DNA from: WHTK01 sp963711035
Lineage (GTDB): Bacteria > Chloroflexota > Dehalococcoidia > DSTF01 > WHTK01
Assembly: GCA_963711035.1 (NCBI GenBank)
Contig: CAVQCN010000002.1
Coordinates: 248,001 to 312,000 of the forward strand
Length of the DNA: 64,000 bases
Direction: 5' to 3'
Shown here: piece by piece, positions 14,718 through 24,529 of the stretch
Layout: each line of letters starts with the position of its first letter
How positions within the stretch are numbered: the stretch's first letter is position 1
Translations under genes and position numbers: made by a program
The notes under the pieces: model-generated
Databases searched by the model: none
Told to the model about the DNA's origin: nothing
The model's input: only the letters and a program-made list of their open reading frames with translations

Positions 14718-17711
14718 ATGAGGAAGCTGCGGTCGGTACTGGGATGGGGTGTGGTAGCGGCGCTGGCGCTGCCGTTAGCGCTGCTGCCCCTCAGAACGGG
14801 TAACGCCGCCGTTAGCGCGCCCTCCGCCAGCGATTTCGCGAACTACTGCGTCTTCGGCGACGAGTCGGTGACCTTCGAGCCGGTCATGCACATGGGCAGC
14901 GGGTCGGTTGGCAGCAACGGCGATATCGACATCGGCGGCAGCTACCAGATTGGCGGCATCGAGGGGGACGCTAGCTTCACCGGCGGCACCACCGGCACTG
15001 CTGACCACGTCCTCGTGAATGGAGACGTGGATCTGGGCGGCGGCACGCACGTCACCCATGACGTGAACGCCGGAGGTAAGGTCACCGGTGGTGCCAACGT
15101 CGAAGTCGACAACGTCACCGCAGGCGGCGACGTTTCGTTGGGTAATGGTTCCGACGTTACGCACGACGCAAACGCAGGGGGCAAATTCACGGGTGGCACC
15201 ACGGTCACTGCCGACAACATCACGGCAAGTGGCGACGTGTTCCTGGGCGGCAGCAGCCACGTCACGCATGACGTGAACACAGGCGGCAACGTTACGGGCG
15301 GCACGAGTATCAACGCAGACAACATCATCGCAAGCGGTGACGTGAGCCTCGGTAACAGTGGTCACGTTACGAGCGACGTGAAGTCCGGCGGCAATGTGGC
15401 GCTCGGAAACAGCACGACCCACGTCGATGGCAACGTGTCTGCCGTGGGCACGATCGCGGGCGGCACTATCGGAGGGACCTCTACACCGGGTGCATCCGCA
15501 CCTTCGCCTGCCTCCCCCAGCGCACCGTCGGCATACAGCCCCGTCTCGCTTCCGCCTGCGACGACATTCAGCTCCGGCGGTTCGGATATAACGACGAACC
15601 CTGGGCCGGGTGGCATGACGCTGACGCCGGGCTCGTACGGCGCCTTCAACATCACCGGCGCAACGACGAGCTTTACCTTCACGACCGGTGACTACTTCTT
15701 CGACAGCTTTAACTACCAGAGCACGTATCCCGCCCTGCACTTCGACGTCTCGGGCGGGCCGATCCGCGTGTTCGTCAAGGGTGACGTGGCCTTCCGTATC
15801 AGCTCCACCGTGGACGTGTTCGGCGGCACTGCGGCCGAAGTCTATTGGGAGACGCACGGCGACTTCACCATCAACGGCGGCAGCACGTGGGGTGGCACGG
15901 TCTTTGCGCCGGACGGCCAGATCTTCATTGGCAAGACGAACAAGATGACCGGCGAGTTTTGGGCCAAGGTGGTGATGACGGAGAACGACATCACGATCAC
16001 CTGCGTCGTCTGCTCCTGTGAGACCCCGGAGCCGCCGTCAGTCGCCATTGCGACCACGCCAGATCCAATTGCTACGACGGTAGGCGCGACGCTGAACGAT
16101 ACGGCGACATTGACCGGCGGCGACAACCCGACGGGAAGTATTACGTTCAAGCTGTACCCGCCATCGGATGCAGACTGCAGCGGCAACCCGGTCTACACAA
16201 AAACCGTAGACGTCGACGGCGCCGGCAGCTATGACACGACATTGACGGGGCCGGAAACGGGCAGCAACGTGACGGACGCTGCCGGGACCTGGCGGTGGAC
16301 GGCGTCATACTCCGGCGACGGAAACAACGACGCGGTAGCGAGCGCCTGTGGCCTGGAGACAGTGATCGTTACCGTCCTGCCGCAGCCGACGCTGGAGACG
16401 ACGCCGGACCCGACGGCCACGACGGTAGGCGCGACGCTGAACGATACGGCGACATTGACCGGCGGCGACAGCCCGACGGGAAGCATCACCTTCAAGCTCT
16501 ACCCGCCATCGGATGCAGACTGCAGCGGCGACCCGGTCTACACAAAGACCGTAGACGTCGACGGCGCCGACAGCTATGACACGACATTGACGGGGCCGGT
16601 AACAGGAAGCAAGGTAACGAACGCTGCCGGGACCTGGCGGTGGACGGCCGTCTACTCAGGAGATGCGAACAACAGCACCGTTACCAGCGCCTGTGGCCTG
16701 GAGGACGTGACCGTTCGCGCTCAGCCGACGCTGGAGACTACGCCCAATCCGACTGCGACGACGATCGGCGGAGAGTTGAACGATATGGGTGCCCTGCGAG
16801 ACGGCGAGAGCCCGACGGGCACGATCATCTTCAGGCTGTATCCGCCGTCAGACGCAACCTGCTCCGGTACGCCTGTCTTCACGAGCGTGGTGGACGTCGA
16901 CAGCAATGGCGACTATCTGACGGCGTTGGGGTCGTCATCGGGCAACAACGTGGCGGATGCTCTCGGGACCTGGCACTGGACTGCCGTGTACTACGGCGAC
17001 GCAAACAACAACGGCGCGATCAGCGACTGCGCTGCCGAGAGCGTGACCGTCGATCCTGCCAACCCGACACTGGAGACGACGCCGAGCCCTTCGGCTACGA
17101 CCGTCGGCGCGACATTGAATGACGCTGCGATATTGAGCGGTGGCCAGAGCCCTACAGGCACCATAACGTTCAGGTTGTATTCGCCCTCGAGTCCGGGGTG
17201 CAGTACGCCTGTCTATTCGAGCATTGTGAGCGTCACCGGTAACGGCAGCTTCGCGGCATCCGGCGGGGTGGCATCTGGCAGCAGGGTAGCAGACGCGGCT
17301 GGAACGTGGCGCTGGACGGCGACCTACTCGGGTGACACGAACAACAGCAGCGCAACGAGCGGCTGCGGCGTCGAGAACGTGACGGTTGGACCCACGACAA
17401 CGATCGTGCAAACGCCAACCCGCACTCCGACGCCGGGAGTCACGGTCGAAGAGCTGCCAACGGCGACGCCGGTGACACCCACCGCCCAGGTTGGAGGTGT
17501 GCGAGTTACGGCCACGCCGACCTCAGTCACGCCAACGCCGAGCTATCAGTCCGAGGTGGAGAGCGTGAAGACATTGCCGGGCACGGGCTACGGTCCCACG
17601 GCGAGTGGCTCGAGTAGCACTGTGCTGAGCTGGCTGCTGGGCATCGGTGTGCTAATGGCAGGTGCGACTCTCATCCTCTCGGGTTGGATCCTGAGCCGCC
17701 GCTCGAAGTAA
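14718..17711 (+). CDS. LPxTG-anchored repetitive surface protein (DUF7305-like module plus four Ig-like repeats)
   Basis: 997 aa from ATG with AAGGAGAG upstream. Signal peptide at ~1-32. Residues ~38-430 repeat the ladder plus DUF7305-like module of the preceding gene. Four ~100-residue Ig-like repeats follow (~445-880), each with TPxPxATTVG, SPTGSITFKLYPPS, TWRWTAxYSGDxNN and a closing CGLExVxV. A Thr/Pro stalk leads to LPGTG (953-957), a hydrophobic helix and RRSK, the classic sortase sorting signal. The first two Ig repeats are nearly identical in DNA. Probably a cell-wall-linked adhesin or sheath protein; no sortase gene is in the window. Confidence 0.85.
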   Translation: MRKLRSVLGWGVVAALALPLALLPLRTGNAAVSAPSASDFANYCVFGDESVTFEPVMHMGSGSVGSNGDIDIGGSYQIGGIEGDASFTGGTTGTADHVLVNGDVDLGGGTHVTHDVNAGGKVTGGANVEVDNVTAGGDVSLGNGSDVTHDANAGGKFTGGTTVTADNITASGDVFLGGSSHVTHDVNTGGNVTGGTSINADNIIASGDVSLGNSGHVTSDVKSGGNVALGNSTTHVDGNVSAVGTIAGGTIGGTSTPGASAPSPASPSAPSAYSPVSLPPATTFSSGGSDITTNPGPGGMTLTPGSYGAFNITGATTSFTFTTGDYFFDSFNYQSTYPALHFDVSGGPIRVFVKGDVAFRISSTVDVFGGTAAEVYWETHGDFTINGGSTWGGTVFAPDGQIFIGKTNKMTGEFWAKVVMTENDITITCVVCSCETPEPPSVAIATTPDPIATTVGATLNDTATLTGGDNPTGSITFKLYPPSDADCSGNPVYTKTVDVDGAGSYDTTLTGPETGSNVTDAAGTWRWTASYSGDGNNDAVASACGLETVIVTVLPQPTLETTPDPTATTVGATLNDTATLTGGDSPTGSITFKLYPPSDADCSGDPVYTKTVDVDGADSYDTTLTGPVTGSKVTNAAGTWRWTAVYSGDANNSTVTSACGLEDVTVRAQPTLETTPNPTATTIGGELNDMGALRDGESPTGTIIFRLYPPSDATCSGTPVFTSVVDVDSNGDYLTALGSSSGNNVADALGTWHWTAVYYGDANNNGAISDCAAESVTVDPANPTLETTPSPSATTVGATLNDAAILSGGQSPTGTITFRLYSPSSPGCSTPVYSSIVSVTGNGSFAASGGVASGSRVADAAGTWRWTATYSGDTNNSSATSGCGVENVTVGPTTTIVQTPTRTPTPGVTVEELPTATPVTPTAQVGGVRVTATPTSVTPTPSYQSEVESVKTLPGTGYGPTASGSSSTVLSWLLGIGVLMAGATLILSGWILSRRSK

Positions 17712-17712
17712 G

Positions 17713-17763
17713 GCTGGAGCCTCGGCAAGTACCCTGAGGACAGTCCGGCTCCAGCGTCTTTCT
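17713..17763 (+). terminator. Rho-independent terminator
   Basis: GCTGGAGCC (17713-17721) pairs perfectly with GGCTCCAGC (17747-17755) and is followed by GTCTTTCT. It starts one base after the stop of the LPxTG protein gene. Confidence 0.65.
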
Positions 17764-17915
17764 AATTGAACCGTGAATCCCGAACGCGCGTTGTCCTGCG
17801 CATTCGATCTGGTATCTCGTCGCGGCCGGGGGCTACGTTCCTGGTGTCCCTCGGCCTGCAGACGATCTAGAATCGACCGCCTGCACGTCTGATTGAGCCG
17901 AGGGAGCCGTCCGCC

Positions 17916-19004
17916 ATGAAGATTACCCACGTCAAGACTCGCATCCTGTCCACGCCCGCCGACAACCACCTCGTCGTCGGTCTGCCGGAGCCGACGACGA
18001 CGCGCGAGTTCGTCAGCGTCGAGATGATGACGGACGAGGGCATCGACGGCGTCGGCATCACGTTCTTCGGCGCGGCGCTTACCAAAGCGCTGCGAGAAGC
18101 GGTCGACGCGCTGGGCGAGCTCGCGATCGGCGAGGACCCCATGCGCGTCGAGCAGGTCGCGGCCAAGCTGCGCCTCGCGGCGTCGGGCGCCGGGCCGGGC
18201 GGCATCTTCACGCTGGCGCTCGCCGGCCTGGACATCGCCATGTGGGACATCAAGGCGAAGGCGTTCGGTGTCCCGGTCTCGAAGCTGGTCGGCGGCTATC
18301 GGGACCGCGCGCCCGTCTACGCCTCCGGCGCGCTGCTGCGGGCGTACGGCACGGACTTCCTGGCCAAGCAAGGGCCGCGGCTGGTCGAGATGGGGTTCCG
18401 GCAGATGAAGGCGCAGATGGGCGCCGAGCCCACTCCCGCCGCTTCGGCAGAGCGCATGCGCGTGCTGCGCGAGGCCGTCGGTCCCGACATCGACCTCATG
18501 TGCGACATCAACCAGCTCTGGAACGCCAACCAGGCGATCGAAGTGGGCAAGCGCGTCGAGCAGTACAACCTGTTCTGGCTCGAGGACGTCGTCGCCGCAG
18601 ACGACTACCAGGGCCTCGCCAAGGTCGCCGACAACCTGCTGACGCCGATCGCGGCCGGCGAGTACGTCTACGGCATCACGCCGTTCCGTCAGCTGCTGGA
18701 GCACCGCTCCATCGACGTCGTCATGATCGACCTCATCCGCGTCGGTGGCATCACCCAGTGGCTCAAAGTCGCGGGCATGGCGGAGGCGTTCAACGTGCCC
18801 GTCGTGAGCCACGTCATCCCGGAGATCCAGGTGCATCTCATCTCGGCGATACCGAACGGCCTCACCGTCGAGTACTTCCCCTGGACGAACCGCTTCTGGC
18901 AGGAGATGCCGAAGATGGAGGACGGCATGATCGTCGTGCCGGACAAGCCGGGTCTCGGCCTGGCGTTCGACCAGGCCGCGCTGGACAAGTACGCGATCGG
19001 GTAG
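17916..19004 (+). CDS. Enolase-superfamily enzyme (mandelate racemase/muconate lactonizing type)
   Basis: 362 aa from ATG. N-terminal capping domain ~1-125, then a TIM barrel. Metal ligands of the superfamily are visible: Asp in DLMCDINQLWN, Glu in FWLEDVV and Glu in AAGEYVYG. The base on strand 2 sits in MKAQMG (a K-x-Q instead of K-x-K), and SHVIPEIQVH supplies the His of the other side. Members abstract a proton alpha to a carboxylate, e.g. sugar-acid dehydratases or racemases; the K-A-Q motif differs from plain MLE enzymes, so substrate remains open. Convergent with the FAD monooxygenase (10-base gap). Confidence 0.88.
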   Translation: MKITHVKTRILSTPADNHLVVGLPEPTTTREFVSVEMMTDEGIDGVGITFFGAALTKALREAVDALGELAIGEDPMRVEQVAAKLRLAASGAGPGGIFTLALAGLDIAMWDIKAKAFGVPVSKLVGGYRDRAPVYASGALLRAYGTDFLAKQGPRLVEMGFRQMKAQMGAEPTPAASAERMRVLREAVGPDIDLMCDINQLWNANQAIEVGKRVEQYNLFWLEDVVAADDYQGLAKVADNLLTPIAAGEYVYGITPFRQLLEHRSIDVVMIDLIRVGGITQWLKVAGMAEAFNVPVVSHVIPEIQVHLISAIPNGLTVEYFPWTNRFWQEMPKMEDGMIVVPDKPGLGLAFDQAALDKYAIG

Positions 19005-19014
19005 GACGGCGGCG

Positions 19015-20178
19015 TCAGGCCAGGCGACGGTAGAGGCCGCGGAGCGCCGGGAGCTTTCGCGCCGACGTGCGCAGCCGGTAATACGCCCTCGGCGGCACGT
19101 GAGCCAGTAAGCGGGAGCCGCGGTACTGCAGCAGAGATGCGAACTGGGCGGGATCCAGATCGGCGTACCGATCGATGTTTTCGAACCAGCGTGCGCTGTA
19201 GTGTGCCTCACTCTGGAGGCGGCGCATGCCGGCCAGGCGGTCCTGCTGGTAGGAACGCATGGCCGACTGAAGGTCGGGGCTGCTCTGCAGGTGCGCGGCC
19301 AGGGACATCGCGTCCTCGAGTGCCAGACGTGTCCCAGACCCTATGCTGAAGTGCGTCGTATGGGCCGCGTCTCCCATCAGAGCGATGTTTTCGTAATACC
19401 ATGTGCGGTTGGTAATGCCTCGAAACTGGATCCAGGGCAGCCTCTTGTCATCAGCTGAGCGGCTGAGCAAGGCGTGTCCGTCCAATGGCTTCTGCAGGAT
19501 TCGTGACAAGGAAGAGAGGCTTTCGTCAGCGTCCAGCGAGTCGAGGCCCAGGGCACCCCACGTTTCTGGTGAACATTCGACGACGCAGGCGCTCATGCCG
19601 TCTTTCAGTCCGTCCGCGTGAAGCCAGAGCCAGCCCGCGTCCGTCTTGACGAAAGAAAACGTGCACATGCGAAACGGCTTGGTTGTCCCTAGCCACGCGT
19701 ACATGTTCTTGCCGGTAGTGAATCGGGTCCCGAAGTGCTCATGGAGCCCCTCACGTATCCGGCTATTGGCGCCGTCGGCGGCGATGGTTAGATCGCTCGG
19801 GTCTACCTGAGATGCATCCTCGATCTTGCGGTCGAATTGCAGGTCGACCCCAAGCTCGAGCGCTCGTTCTCGAAAGGTGTCCACCATGTCTATGCGAGCG
19901 AGGCTTAGACCGGTGCGAGGGAACAGCGTCTGATGCCCTTGCACTTCGGTCAGGTGCGTCTCCCAAGGCAGCGAGCGGTCTCGGAGTCTGCGTGCCGAGT
20001 CTGCATCATGCGCCGACAGGGCGCGGAGCATGTCGTGCGAGATCGTGATGCCCCAGCCGGCTCGGGCCGATGCCGAGTCTCGCTCCAGCACCGTGATGTC
20101 ATGACGCTCGTCTTGGAGCTTCATCAAGATGGCGAAGTAAAGACCGGCGGGACCGCCGCCAACACAGGTGATCTTCAC
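19015..20178 (-). CDS. FAD-dependent monooxygenase, salicylyl-CoA/anthraniloyl-CoA hydroxylase-like
   Basis: 387 aa from the GTG at 20178 with AGGAGAAC upstream; this puts the FAD motif right at the start (MKITCVGGGPAGLYFAILMK), as in the family, whereas the longest frame would add 22 unrelated residues. GxGxxG motif at ~7-12, GWGITISHD in place of the family's GWGVVFSD, ADGANSRIRE (DG motif) and ALMGDAAHTTHFSIGSG (second FAD motif). The start most resembles flavin hydroxylases acting on aromatic CoA thioesters. Lone, divergent from the FemAB-like gene. Aromatic catabolism is inferred. Confidence 0.82.
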   Translation of the reverse strand: MKITCVGGGPAGLYFAILMKLQDERHDITVLERDSASARAGWGITISHDMLRALSAHDADSARRLRDRSLPWETHLTEVQGHQTLFPRTGLSLARIDMVDTFRERALELGVDLQFDRKIEDASQVDPSDLTIAADGANSRIREGLHEHFGTRFTTGKNMYAWLGTTKPFRMCTFSFVKTDAGWLWLHADGLKDGMSACVVECSPETWGALGLDSLDADESLSSLSRILQKPLDGHALLSRSADDKRLPWIQFRGITNRTWYYENIALMGDAAHTTHFSIGSGTRLALEDAMSLAAHLQSSPDLQSAMRSYQQDRLAGMRRLQSEAHYSARWFENIDRYADLDPAQFASLLQYRGSRLLAHVPPRAYYRLRTSARKLPALRGLYRRLA

Positions 20179-20250
20179 GACTCGGCTGGTTCTCCTCGAT
20201 TGCTTGTCATTTAGAGAAACGTCTGCCGCAGTCGGGCGTTTCACTTGTTG

Positions 20251-21288
20251 ATGACACGAGAGAAACGCGCTCGTCTGCTAGGCTTTGCTCCGGCGGATCT
20301 CTGGGATCGCATCGCCGGCTCGGCTCCGGAAGCGACCTTCTACCACACGCGGACCTGGGCCGACATTCTCACGCGCACCGATCCACGACGCCGCAGCGTT
20401 GCGCAGGCATTCGAGCTGGAAGACGGCGCAGTCGCGGTCCTGCCGGTGCTCGAGTATCGCGGCGCCGGGGGGCTGGTGCGGACCTACGACTCCTCCTCAC
20501 CGGGCATCTACGGCGGTCCCATAGCGGAGCGTTCCCTGCGGCAGGACGAGGTCGAATCCATCCTGGACTCGGTTGCTTTTCACGGGGCCTTGACGAAGGT
20601 CAGGCTGAACGGCAACCCGTTCGCTTCCTGGCGCCTCCGGCGCGGTGCCTCACATGACGGCGCATTCACACAGGTGCTCGACCTCTCCTGCGGATTCGAT
20701 GCCTGGCTCGGGAACTCGTCGTCGTCCAACCGCAGCAACGTGCGAAAGGCGGAGCGCAGCGGCATCACTGTTCGGCTCGCGTCCAGCGTGGCCGATTATC
20801 AGGCGTACTACAGCGTCTATGAGGACACACTGCGGCGATGGGGCGAGCGCACGCTTTATCGGGAGCCGCTCGATCTTCTCCTCAACAGCCGCGAATGTGC
20901 CGACGATGCCGTTCGTCTCTGGTTGGCGGAGATGGACGGAGCGATCGTGGGCGGCCTCTTCGCCGTCTATCACAACGAGTATGTCACCGGCTTCCACGCC
21001 GCCTCGCTGCAGTCGCATCTCAAGTACAAGCTCAACAACCTGCTGCACTACGAAGCGATCCGCGATGCCTGCGATCGAGGCTTTCGGATCTACGACATGG
21101 GTCCGAGTGGTGGTCAGCAGGGTGTGATCGACTTCAAGAGCTCGCTGGGTGCTCAACACCTCGAGTATCAGAGCATCGTCCTGTCGGAGGGCCCTGTCTA
21201 CCGCGCGGCCCGCGCAGTGAAGGCCACGAAATCGTTCATCAGTAGCCGGCTACCCAGTGGGCTGCGAGCGCCTATTCCCTCTGCCTGA
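20251..21288 (+). CDS. FemAB/GNAT-like acyltransferase
   Basis: 345 aa from ATG (TTG at 20245 possible). Two GNAT-like halves: FYHTRTWADILTRTD near the N-terminus and, in the second half, SNVRKAERSGITVR and GFHAASLQSHLKYKLNNLLHYEAI, which fits the FemAB / BioF2-like family (proteins that add amino acids or acyl groups during peptidoglycan or exopolysaccharide synthesis). The IYDMGPSGGQQGVIDFKSSLG end is typical of the acceptor side. No membrane segment. Divergent from the FAD monooxygenase. Confidence 0.8.
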   Translation: MTREKRARLLGFAPADLWDRIAGSAPEATFYHTRTWADILTRTDPRRRSVAQAFELEDGAVAVLPVLEYRGAGGLVRTYDSSSPGIYGGPIAERSLRQDEVESILDSVAFHGALTKVRLNGNPFASWRLRRGASHDGAFTQVLDLSCGFDAWLGNSSSSNRSNVRKAERSGITVRLASSVADYQAYYSVYEDTLRRWGERTLYREPLDLLLNSRECADDAVRLWLAEMDGAIVGGLFAVYHNEYVTGFHAASLQSHLKYKLNNLLHYEAIRDACDRGFRIYDMGPSGGQQGVIDFKSSLGAQHLEYQSIVLSEGPVYRAARAVKATKSFISSRLPSGLRAPIPSA

Positions 21289-21675
21289 ACCTCAGACCCG
21301 GGCGATTGATTATGCGGAGTCGCATCGCCGGCTCCCGAAGGTTACTGGTCGGTCGCCGCGAGCGTCTTGATCGTGAGATCGACGCCGTCCCAGAACGTCG
21401 TTGCGATGGCGGTGATCTGGTTGTCGTCGGCGCCGCGTTGCTTGAGCTGCGGCGCGATGATCTCCGTGATCTGCGGTTGCCCGAAGAGCGGTGCGGCCTG
21501 CGGCCTCGTCAGGTCGATGACGAGTCGGCCTGCCACCTGTCGGGCACCCCCCGGCGATGTCTCGATCCCGAAGGCCGGTGGCGGCAGACGGCCGCCGTGT
21601 TCGTGAGGGCTGCTGCTCTGCGCGATCGGCATCTGGCGGAGCTGATCCGCCGCTGCGTGCTCGCCCTCGGGGATG

Positions 21676-21751
21676 ACCTCGAGGGGCGGCTCCTCGTTGA
21701 TGCCGGGTGGAGGCGCATTGAGGTCAAGGGGCTGCCCGACGACAAGGCGGC
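21676..21751. repeat. 76-base direct repeat, copy 1
   Basis: Differs at only a few bases from 22273-22348. On the minus strand it encodes RLVVGQPLDLNAPPPG and flanking residues, so it is an internal duplication of the broken gene. Confidence 0.8.
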
Positions 21752-22272
21752 CGCTGTCGGGAGGGTCCAGGCCCAGAGGATCAGGGGCGGGCTCGAGGAT
21801 GAGGCCGGCGTCCGTGACACGTGCCGAGGACGGTTCGCTGCCCGCGAGGCTGACGCCGCCCAGCGGCTGTGAGCCGGCGAGAGCGTCCCGAGCTTCCTTG
21901 ATAAGCTCCTCGAGGAGCTTGAGTCCGTCGTTGGTCTCGCCCTGGAAGTAATCGTGCCCGTCATGTGGATCGCCGCTGTAGACGCCCCAGTCCGGCACGC
22001 CCTGCAACCACCTGAGGAGATCTTCGACTTCGTCCCAACGTTCGGCAGCGATCAGCGCGTCGAGTCTCGTCTTGATGTCGAGCCAGTCCTGCCAGGTGAG
22101 GTTTCCAGCCTGCAGCGGACTGCCGCGATCCTCCGGGTTTAGCCCCGGCAGTGCCGGCGTCGTGCGTTGATCCGGCGGTATGTCGCGGCTGGAGTCGGGC
22201 GGTATGACGACTCCTCGGAACGTTCGTGGGTCGGGCTCATCCGGGAGGGTAACGTCGATGTCGTCGTTTATC

Positions 22273-22348
22273 ACCTCGAGAGGCGGCTCCTCGTTGATGC
22301 CGGGAGGAGGCGCATTGAGGTCGAGGGGCTGCCCGACGACAAGGCGGC
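22273..22348. repeat. 76-base direct repeat, copy 2
   Basis: Partner of 21676-21751. One of the two apparent frameshifts of the host gene sits at the edge of this copy (~22345), where mis-assembly between copies or slippage would be easiest. Confidence 0.8.
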
Positions 22349-23452
22349 GCGTCCGGACGGTCCAGGCCGAGCGGATCGCCCGGGTCGGGGTCCAGGAGGA
22401 CGGTTGGGGGTTCGTCCCTGGTTCCCTCCGGCAGCGGCGCGGTGCGCTGGTCAGGCGGGATGCCGAGACTGGAGTCGGGCGGGTTGAGCACGACCCTGAT
22501 GCGCCCTTCCGGCCTGGGGTCAAACGCGACCGTCAGAATCCGACCCGTCGCCACCGGCAAGGCTTACGACCTGCGGCGTCCGATTCGTCACCCTGAGCGG
22601 TATCGGCTCCGGGTTCTCCGAGAGGCCGGTGATGCGGAGATGGACCTGGAGACCGCTGTCGTCGCTGCGGAGCAAGACGTGGCCTTGCGCCCTGCCCTGG
22701 CTCAAGGGCCCGCCACCTATCGGCTCCAGCCAGACGGTGCCACCCACCGAGTCGTCGTCGCCGGCAAGCAGGGGTAGGGCGACGGAAATGCGCCCCTTGG
22801 GGGCGTCAAACACCACCAGCGTGGGATCGCACGTGAAGGCCCAGTTGACGTTCGTTTGTGCGCTGGCGCCGGGCGTCGGTTGGGCCAGCGTCGGCGTGGA
22901 GGGCCTTGCGTCGGAGGTGATGACCTCGGCGTCTTCTGGCGCTGGCTGGCGCGTCGCTTCTGCCACGAGCGTCCAGATGGCGTACTGCCCCACGGTCGAA
23001 CGATACATCTCGTGCGGCATGCTGATGCGGTCCGCGAGCAGATCGAGTTGTTCCGCGGAGCTGTCGAGCGCATCGAACACTGGCAGCAGATGCGACAGCT
23101 CATCCGGCACGACGTAGGTGCCGCTGCCGTCCGCCGGCGGCGGCAGCTTGCCGTACGCATCGCCGCAGACGGTGGGCAGCGTGAAGCGCGAGACGGTGCC
23201 CGATGGCCCGACCAGAGTGACGGGCGTGTGTTCGCGGCAAACCATGACCTGGCAGGCCTGGTCGAGGGGCTGGAACTGCAGGCCGCGAGGTGCTTCGAGC
23301 GTCACATCCTCGTCCACCTGCTTCGTGATTTCGACATCGAAGTGAGAGGTGACACCCGGGCCGGCGCCGAACACGCGCAGGTCGTAGCGTGCGTCGTGGG
23401 TCGAAAGGTTCATGTTCGTCTCCTCTTGGGATCGCTCTCGCGACCTCCCGTG

Positions 23453-24094
23453 CTACGGTCCGCCCGTACCGCCGCCACCTGCACCACCTCCCGTGCCGCC
23501 ACCACCGCCGGTGCCTCCACCACTACCACCTCCCGTGCCGCCGCCGCCGGAATGGTTGCCTCCATTGCCGCCGCTGTCGTTGCCTCCGCCCGAGAACGTG
23601 GGCGGCGGCTCGATGACGGCGGTGGGGGTGGGTGGGACACTCGTCGCCGTTGGTTTGGGTGATGGGGTTGCCGTCGGCGATGGCGTTGCCGTGAGTGTGG
23701 CCGTGGCGGCCGGCTGCTGCACGATAGCGGGCGGCTGGGTCGGCGGCGGTACTTCGATGACTGCAGTTGCGGTCGCCTCCGGCACCGGCGTGTCCGTCGC
23801 TAGCGGCGTGGGGGTCGCGGATGCGGTAGCAGTCGATGTGGCCGTATCGACGGGAGCCAGGGCCGGAGCCTCCTGGGGCTTTGCGGTTGCTACGGCGGCG
23901 GGCGAGTTGGAGCCGGACGCGGCCCATACGACCACCGCACCGCTTACGGCCAGCGCGAGGACCAAAGCGGGCACCGCTGCCGCCAGCCAACGCCTGCGCG
24001 ATTTGCGGACCGGGGCTGCCGTGGGCAGGGCGTGCGGCTTGCGCGTGGGGTCGAGGTCATCGAAGAGGGAAGCAGGCTGCCGGCGATTCGTCAT
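23453..24094 (-). CDS. Membrane-anchored Thr/Pro- and Gly-rich protein
   Basis: 213 aa. A basic cytoplasmic start (~1-35, ending APVRKSRRR), one membrane helix (~36-59, LAAAVPALVLALAVSGAVVVWAA), then an outside Thr/Pro/Ala-rich stalk (SPTATPSPKPTAT-type repeats) and a tail of GGG/GTGG repeats. Low complexity rules out a confident homology call. Stalks of this type are common in surface proteins. Same strand and 39 bases before the frameshifted gene. Confidence 0.65.
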   Translation of the reverse strand: MTNRRQPASLFDDLDPTRKPHALPTAAPVRKSRRRWLAAAVPALVLALAVSGAVVVWAASGSNSPAAVATAKPQEAPALAPVDTATSTATASATPTPLATDTPVPEATATAVIEVPPPTQPPAIVQQPAATATLTATPSPTATPSPKPTATSVPPTPTAVIEPPPTFSGGGNDSGGNGGNHSGGGGTGGGSGGGTGGGGGTGGGAGGGGTGGP

Positions 24095-24308
24095 GCTGGT
24101 GCGCCTCTGGTGACGCAGCGGTCAGGTCATCTCGCCTGCGACATCGCGTCTCGTGGCCCCCGGCCGTTCTGCCAGCTCGCACGCCACGGTGCGTTGTTTG
24201 ATCTTGTCGGCACGAGGTCGGCGTAACAAGGCAACAAATTTCGTGAACTTAAGTCGTCAAGGAAGGGCAAGAATGCATCTTATCTCGAAAACGAAGCATA
24301 CGCAAGCG

Positions 24309-24317
24309 TGGTATAAT
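24309..24317 (+). promoter_or_regulatory. Extended -10 promoter
   Basis: TGGTATAAT is a perfect TGn-extended -10 box, 26 bases before the ATG of the small membrane gene at 24344. No good -35 is visible at the expected distance, as is allowed for extended -10 promoters. Confidence 0.55.
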
Positions 24318-24343
24318 TTGAGGCAGAGAGGCGAACAAAAGCG

Positions 24344-24517
24344 ATGTTCCTGGCGTACATGTACATTCCCGACCCCGAGATGCAAACCGAGCAGACGGTC
24401 CGCGACCGGCGCAAGCAGCTCAAGAAGGATTGGAACGGTCTTCAGGGATGGGAGAAGCTCTTGCTGGGCAGTCTCCTGCTCGTGGTTGGGGCGATTTGGC
24501 TCGCTATCGTCCTTTGA
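24344..24517 (+). CDS. Small tail-anchored-type membrane protein
   Basis: 57 aa from ATG; AGAGAGGCG precedes it. Charged N-terminal part (DPEMQTEQTVRDRRKQLKKDW) and one C-terminal membrane helix (LLLGSLLLVVGAIWLAIVL) that ends the protein, as in tail-anchored peptides. Convergent with the ABC permease (12 bases between the stops). Supported by the promoter upstream; function unknown. Confidence 0.6.
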   Translation: MFLAYMYIPDPEMQTEQTVRDRRKQLKKDWNGLQGWEKLLLGSLLLVVGAIWLAIVL

Positions 24518-24529
24518 CGCTGGGAGCGT

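Larger units (their letters stand above)
21342..23413 (-). pseudogene. Unknown 690-codon protein broken by two frameshifts
   Basis: Three frames join into one coherent protein. Frame one runs from 23413 (MNLSTHDARYDLRV...) to RVTNRTPQVVSL; frame two continues from ~22560 with ATGRILTVAFDPRPEGRI; frame three starts ~22345 with RRLVVGQPLDLNAPPP and ends at 21342. Each switch needs removal of one base, and the span is 3n+2, which fits two extra bases. The N-terminal part is beta-rich; the C-terminal part has two copies of RLVVGQPLDLNAPPPGINEE around a helical domain (WQDWLDIKTRLDALIAAERW). No family recognised. It follows the membrane-anchored gene at 23453-24094 by 39 bases, so both are probably one operon. 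Confidence 0.6.

Noticed and set aside
12640..16010. Nucleotide repeats as mobile or CRISPR elements
   Set aside because: They are in-frame protein-domain repeats of surface genes.
17652..19211. 519-codon minus-strand frame across 17.65-19.2 kb
   Set aside because: It is the mirror of the enolase-superfamily gene, Arg/Asp/Val-rich and without domain marks; the plus-strand enzyme has clear catalytic motifs.
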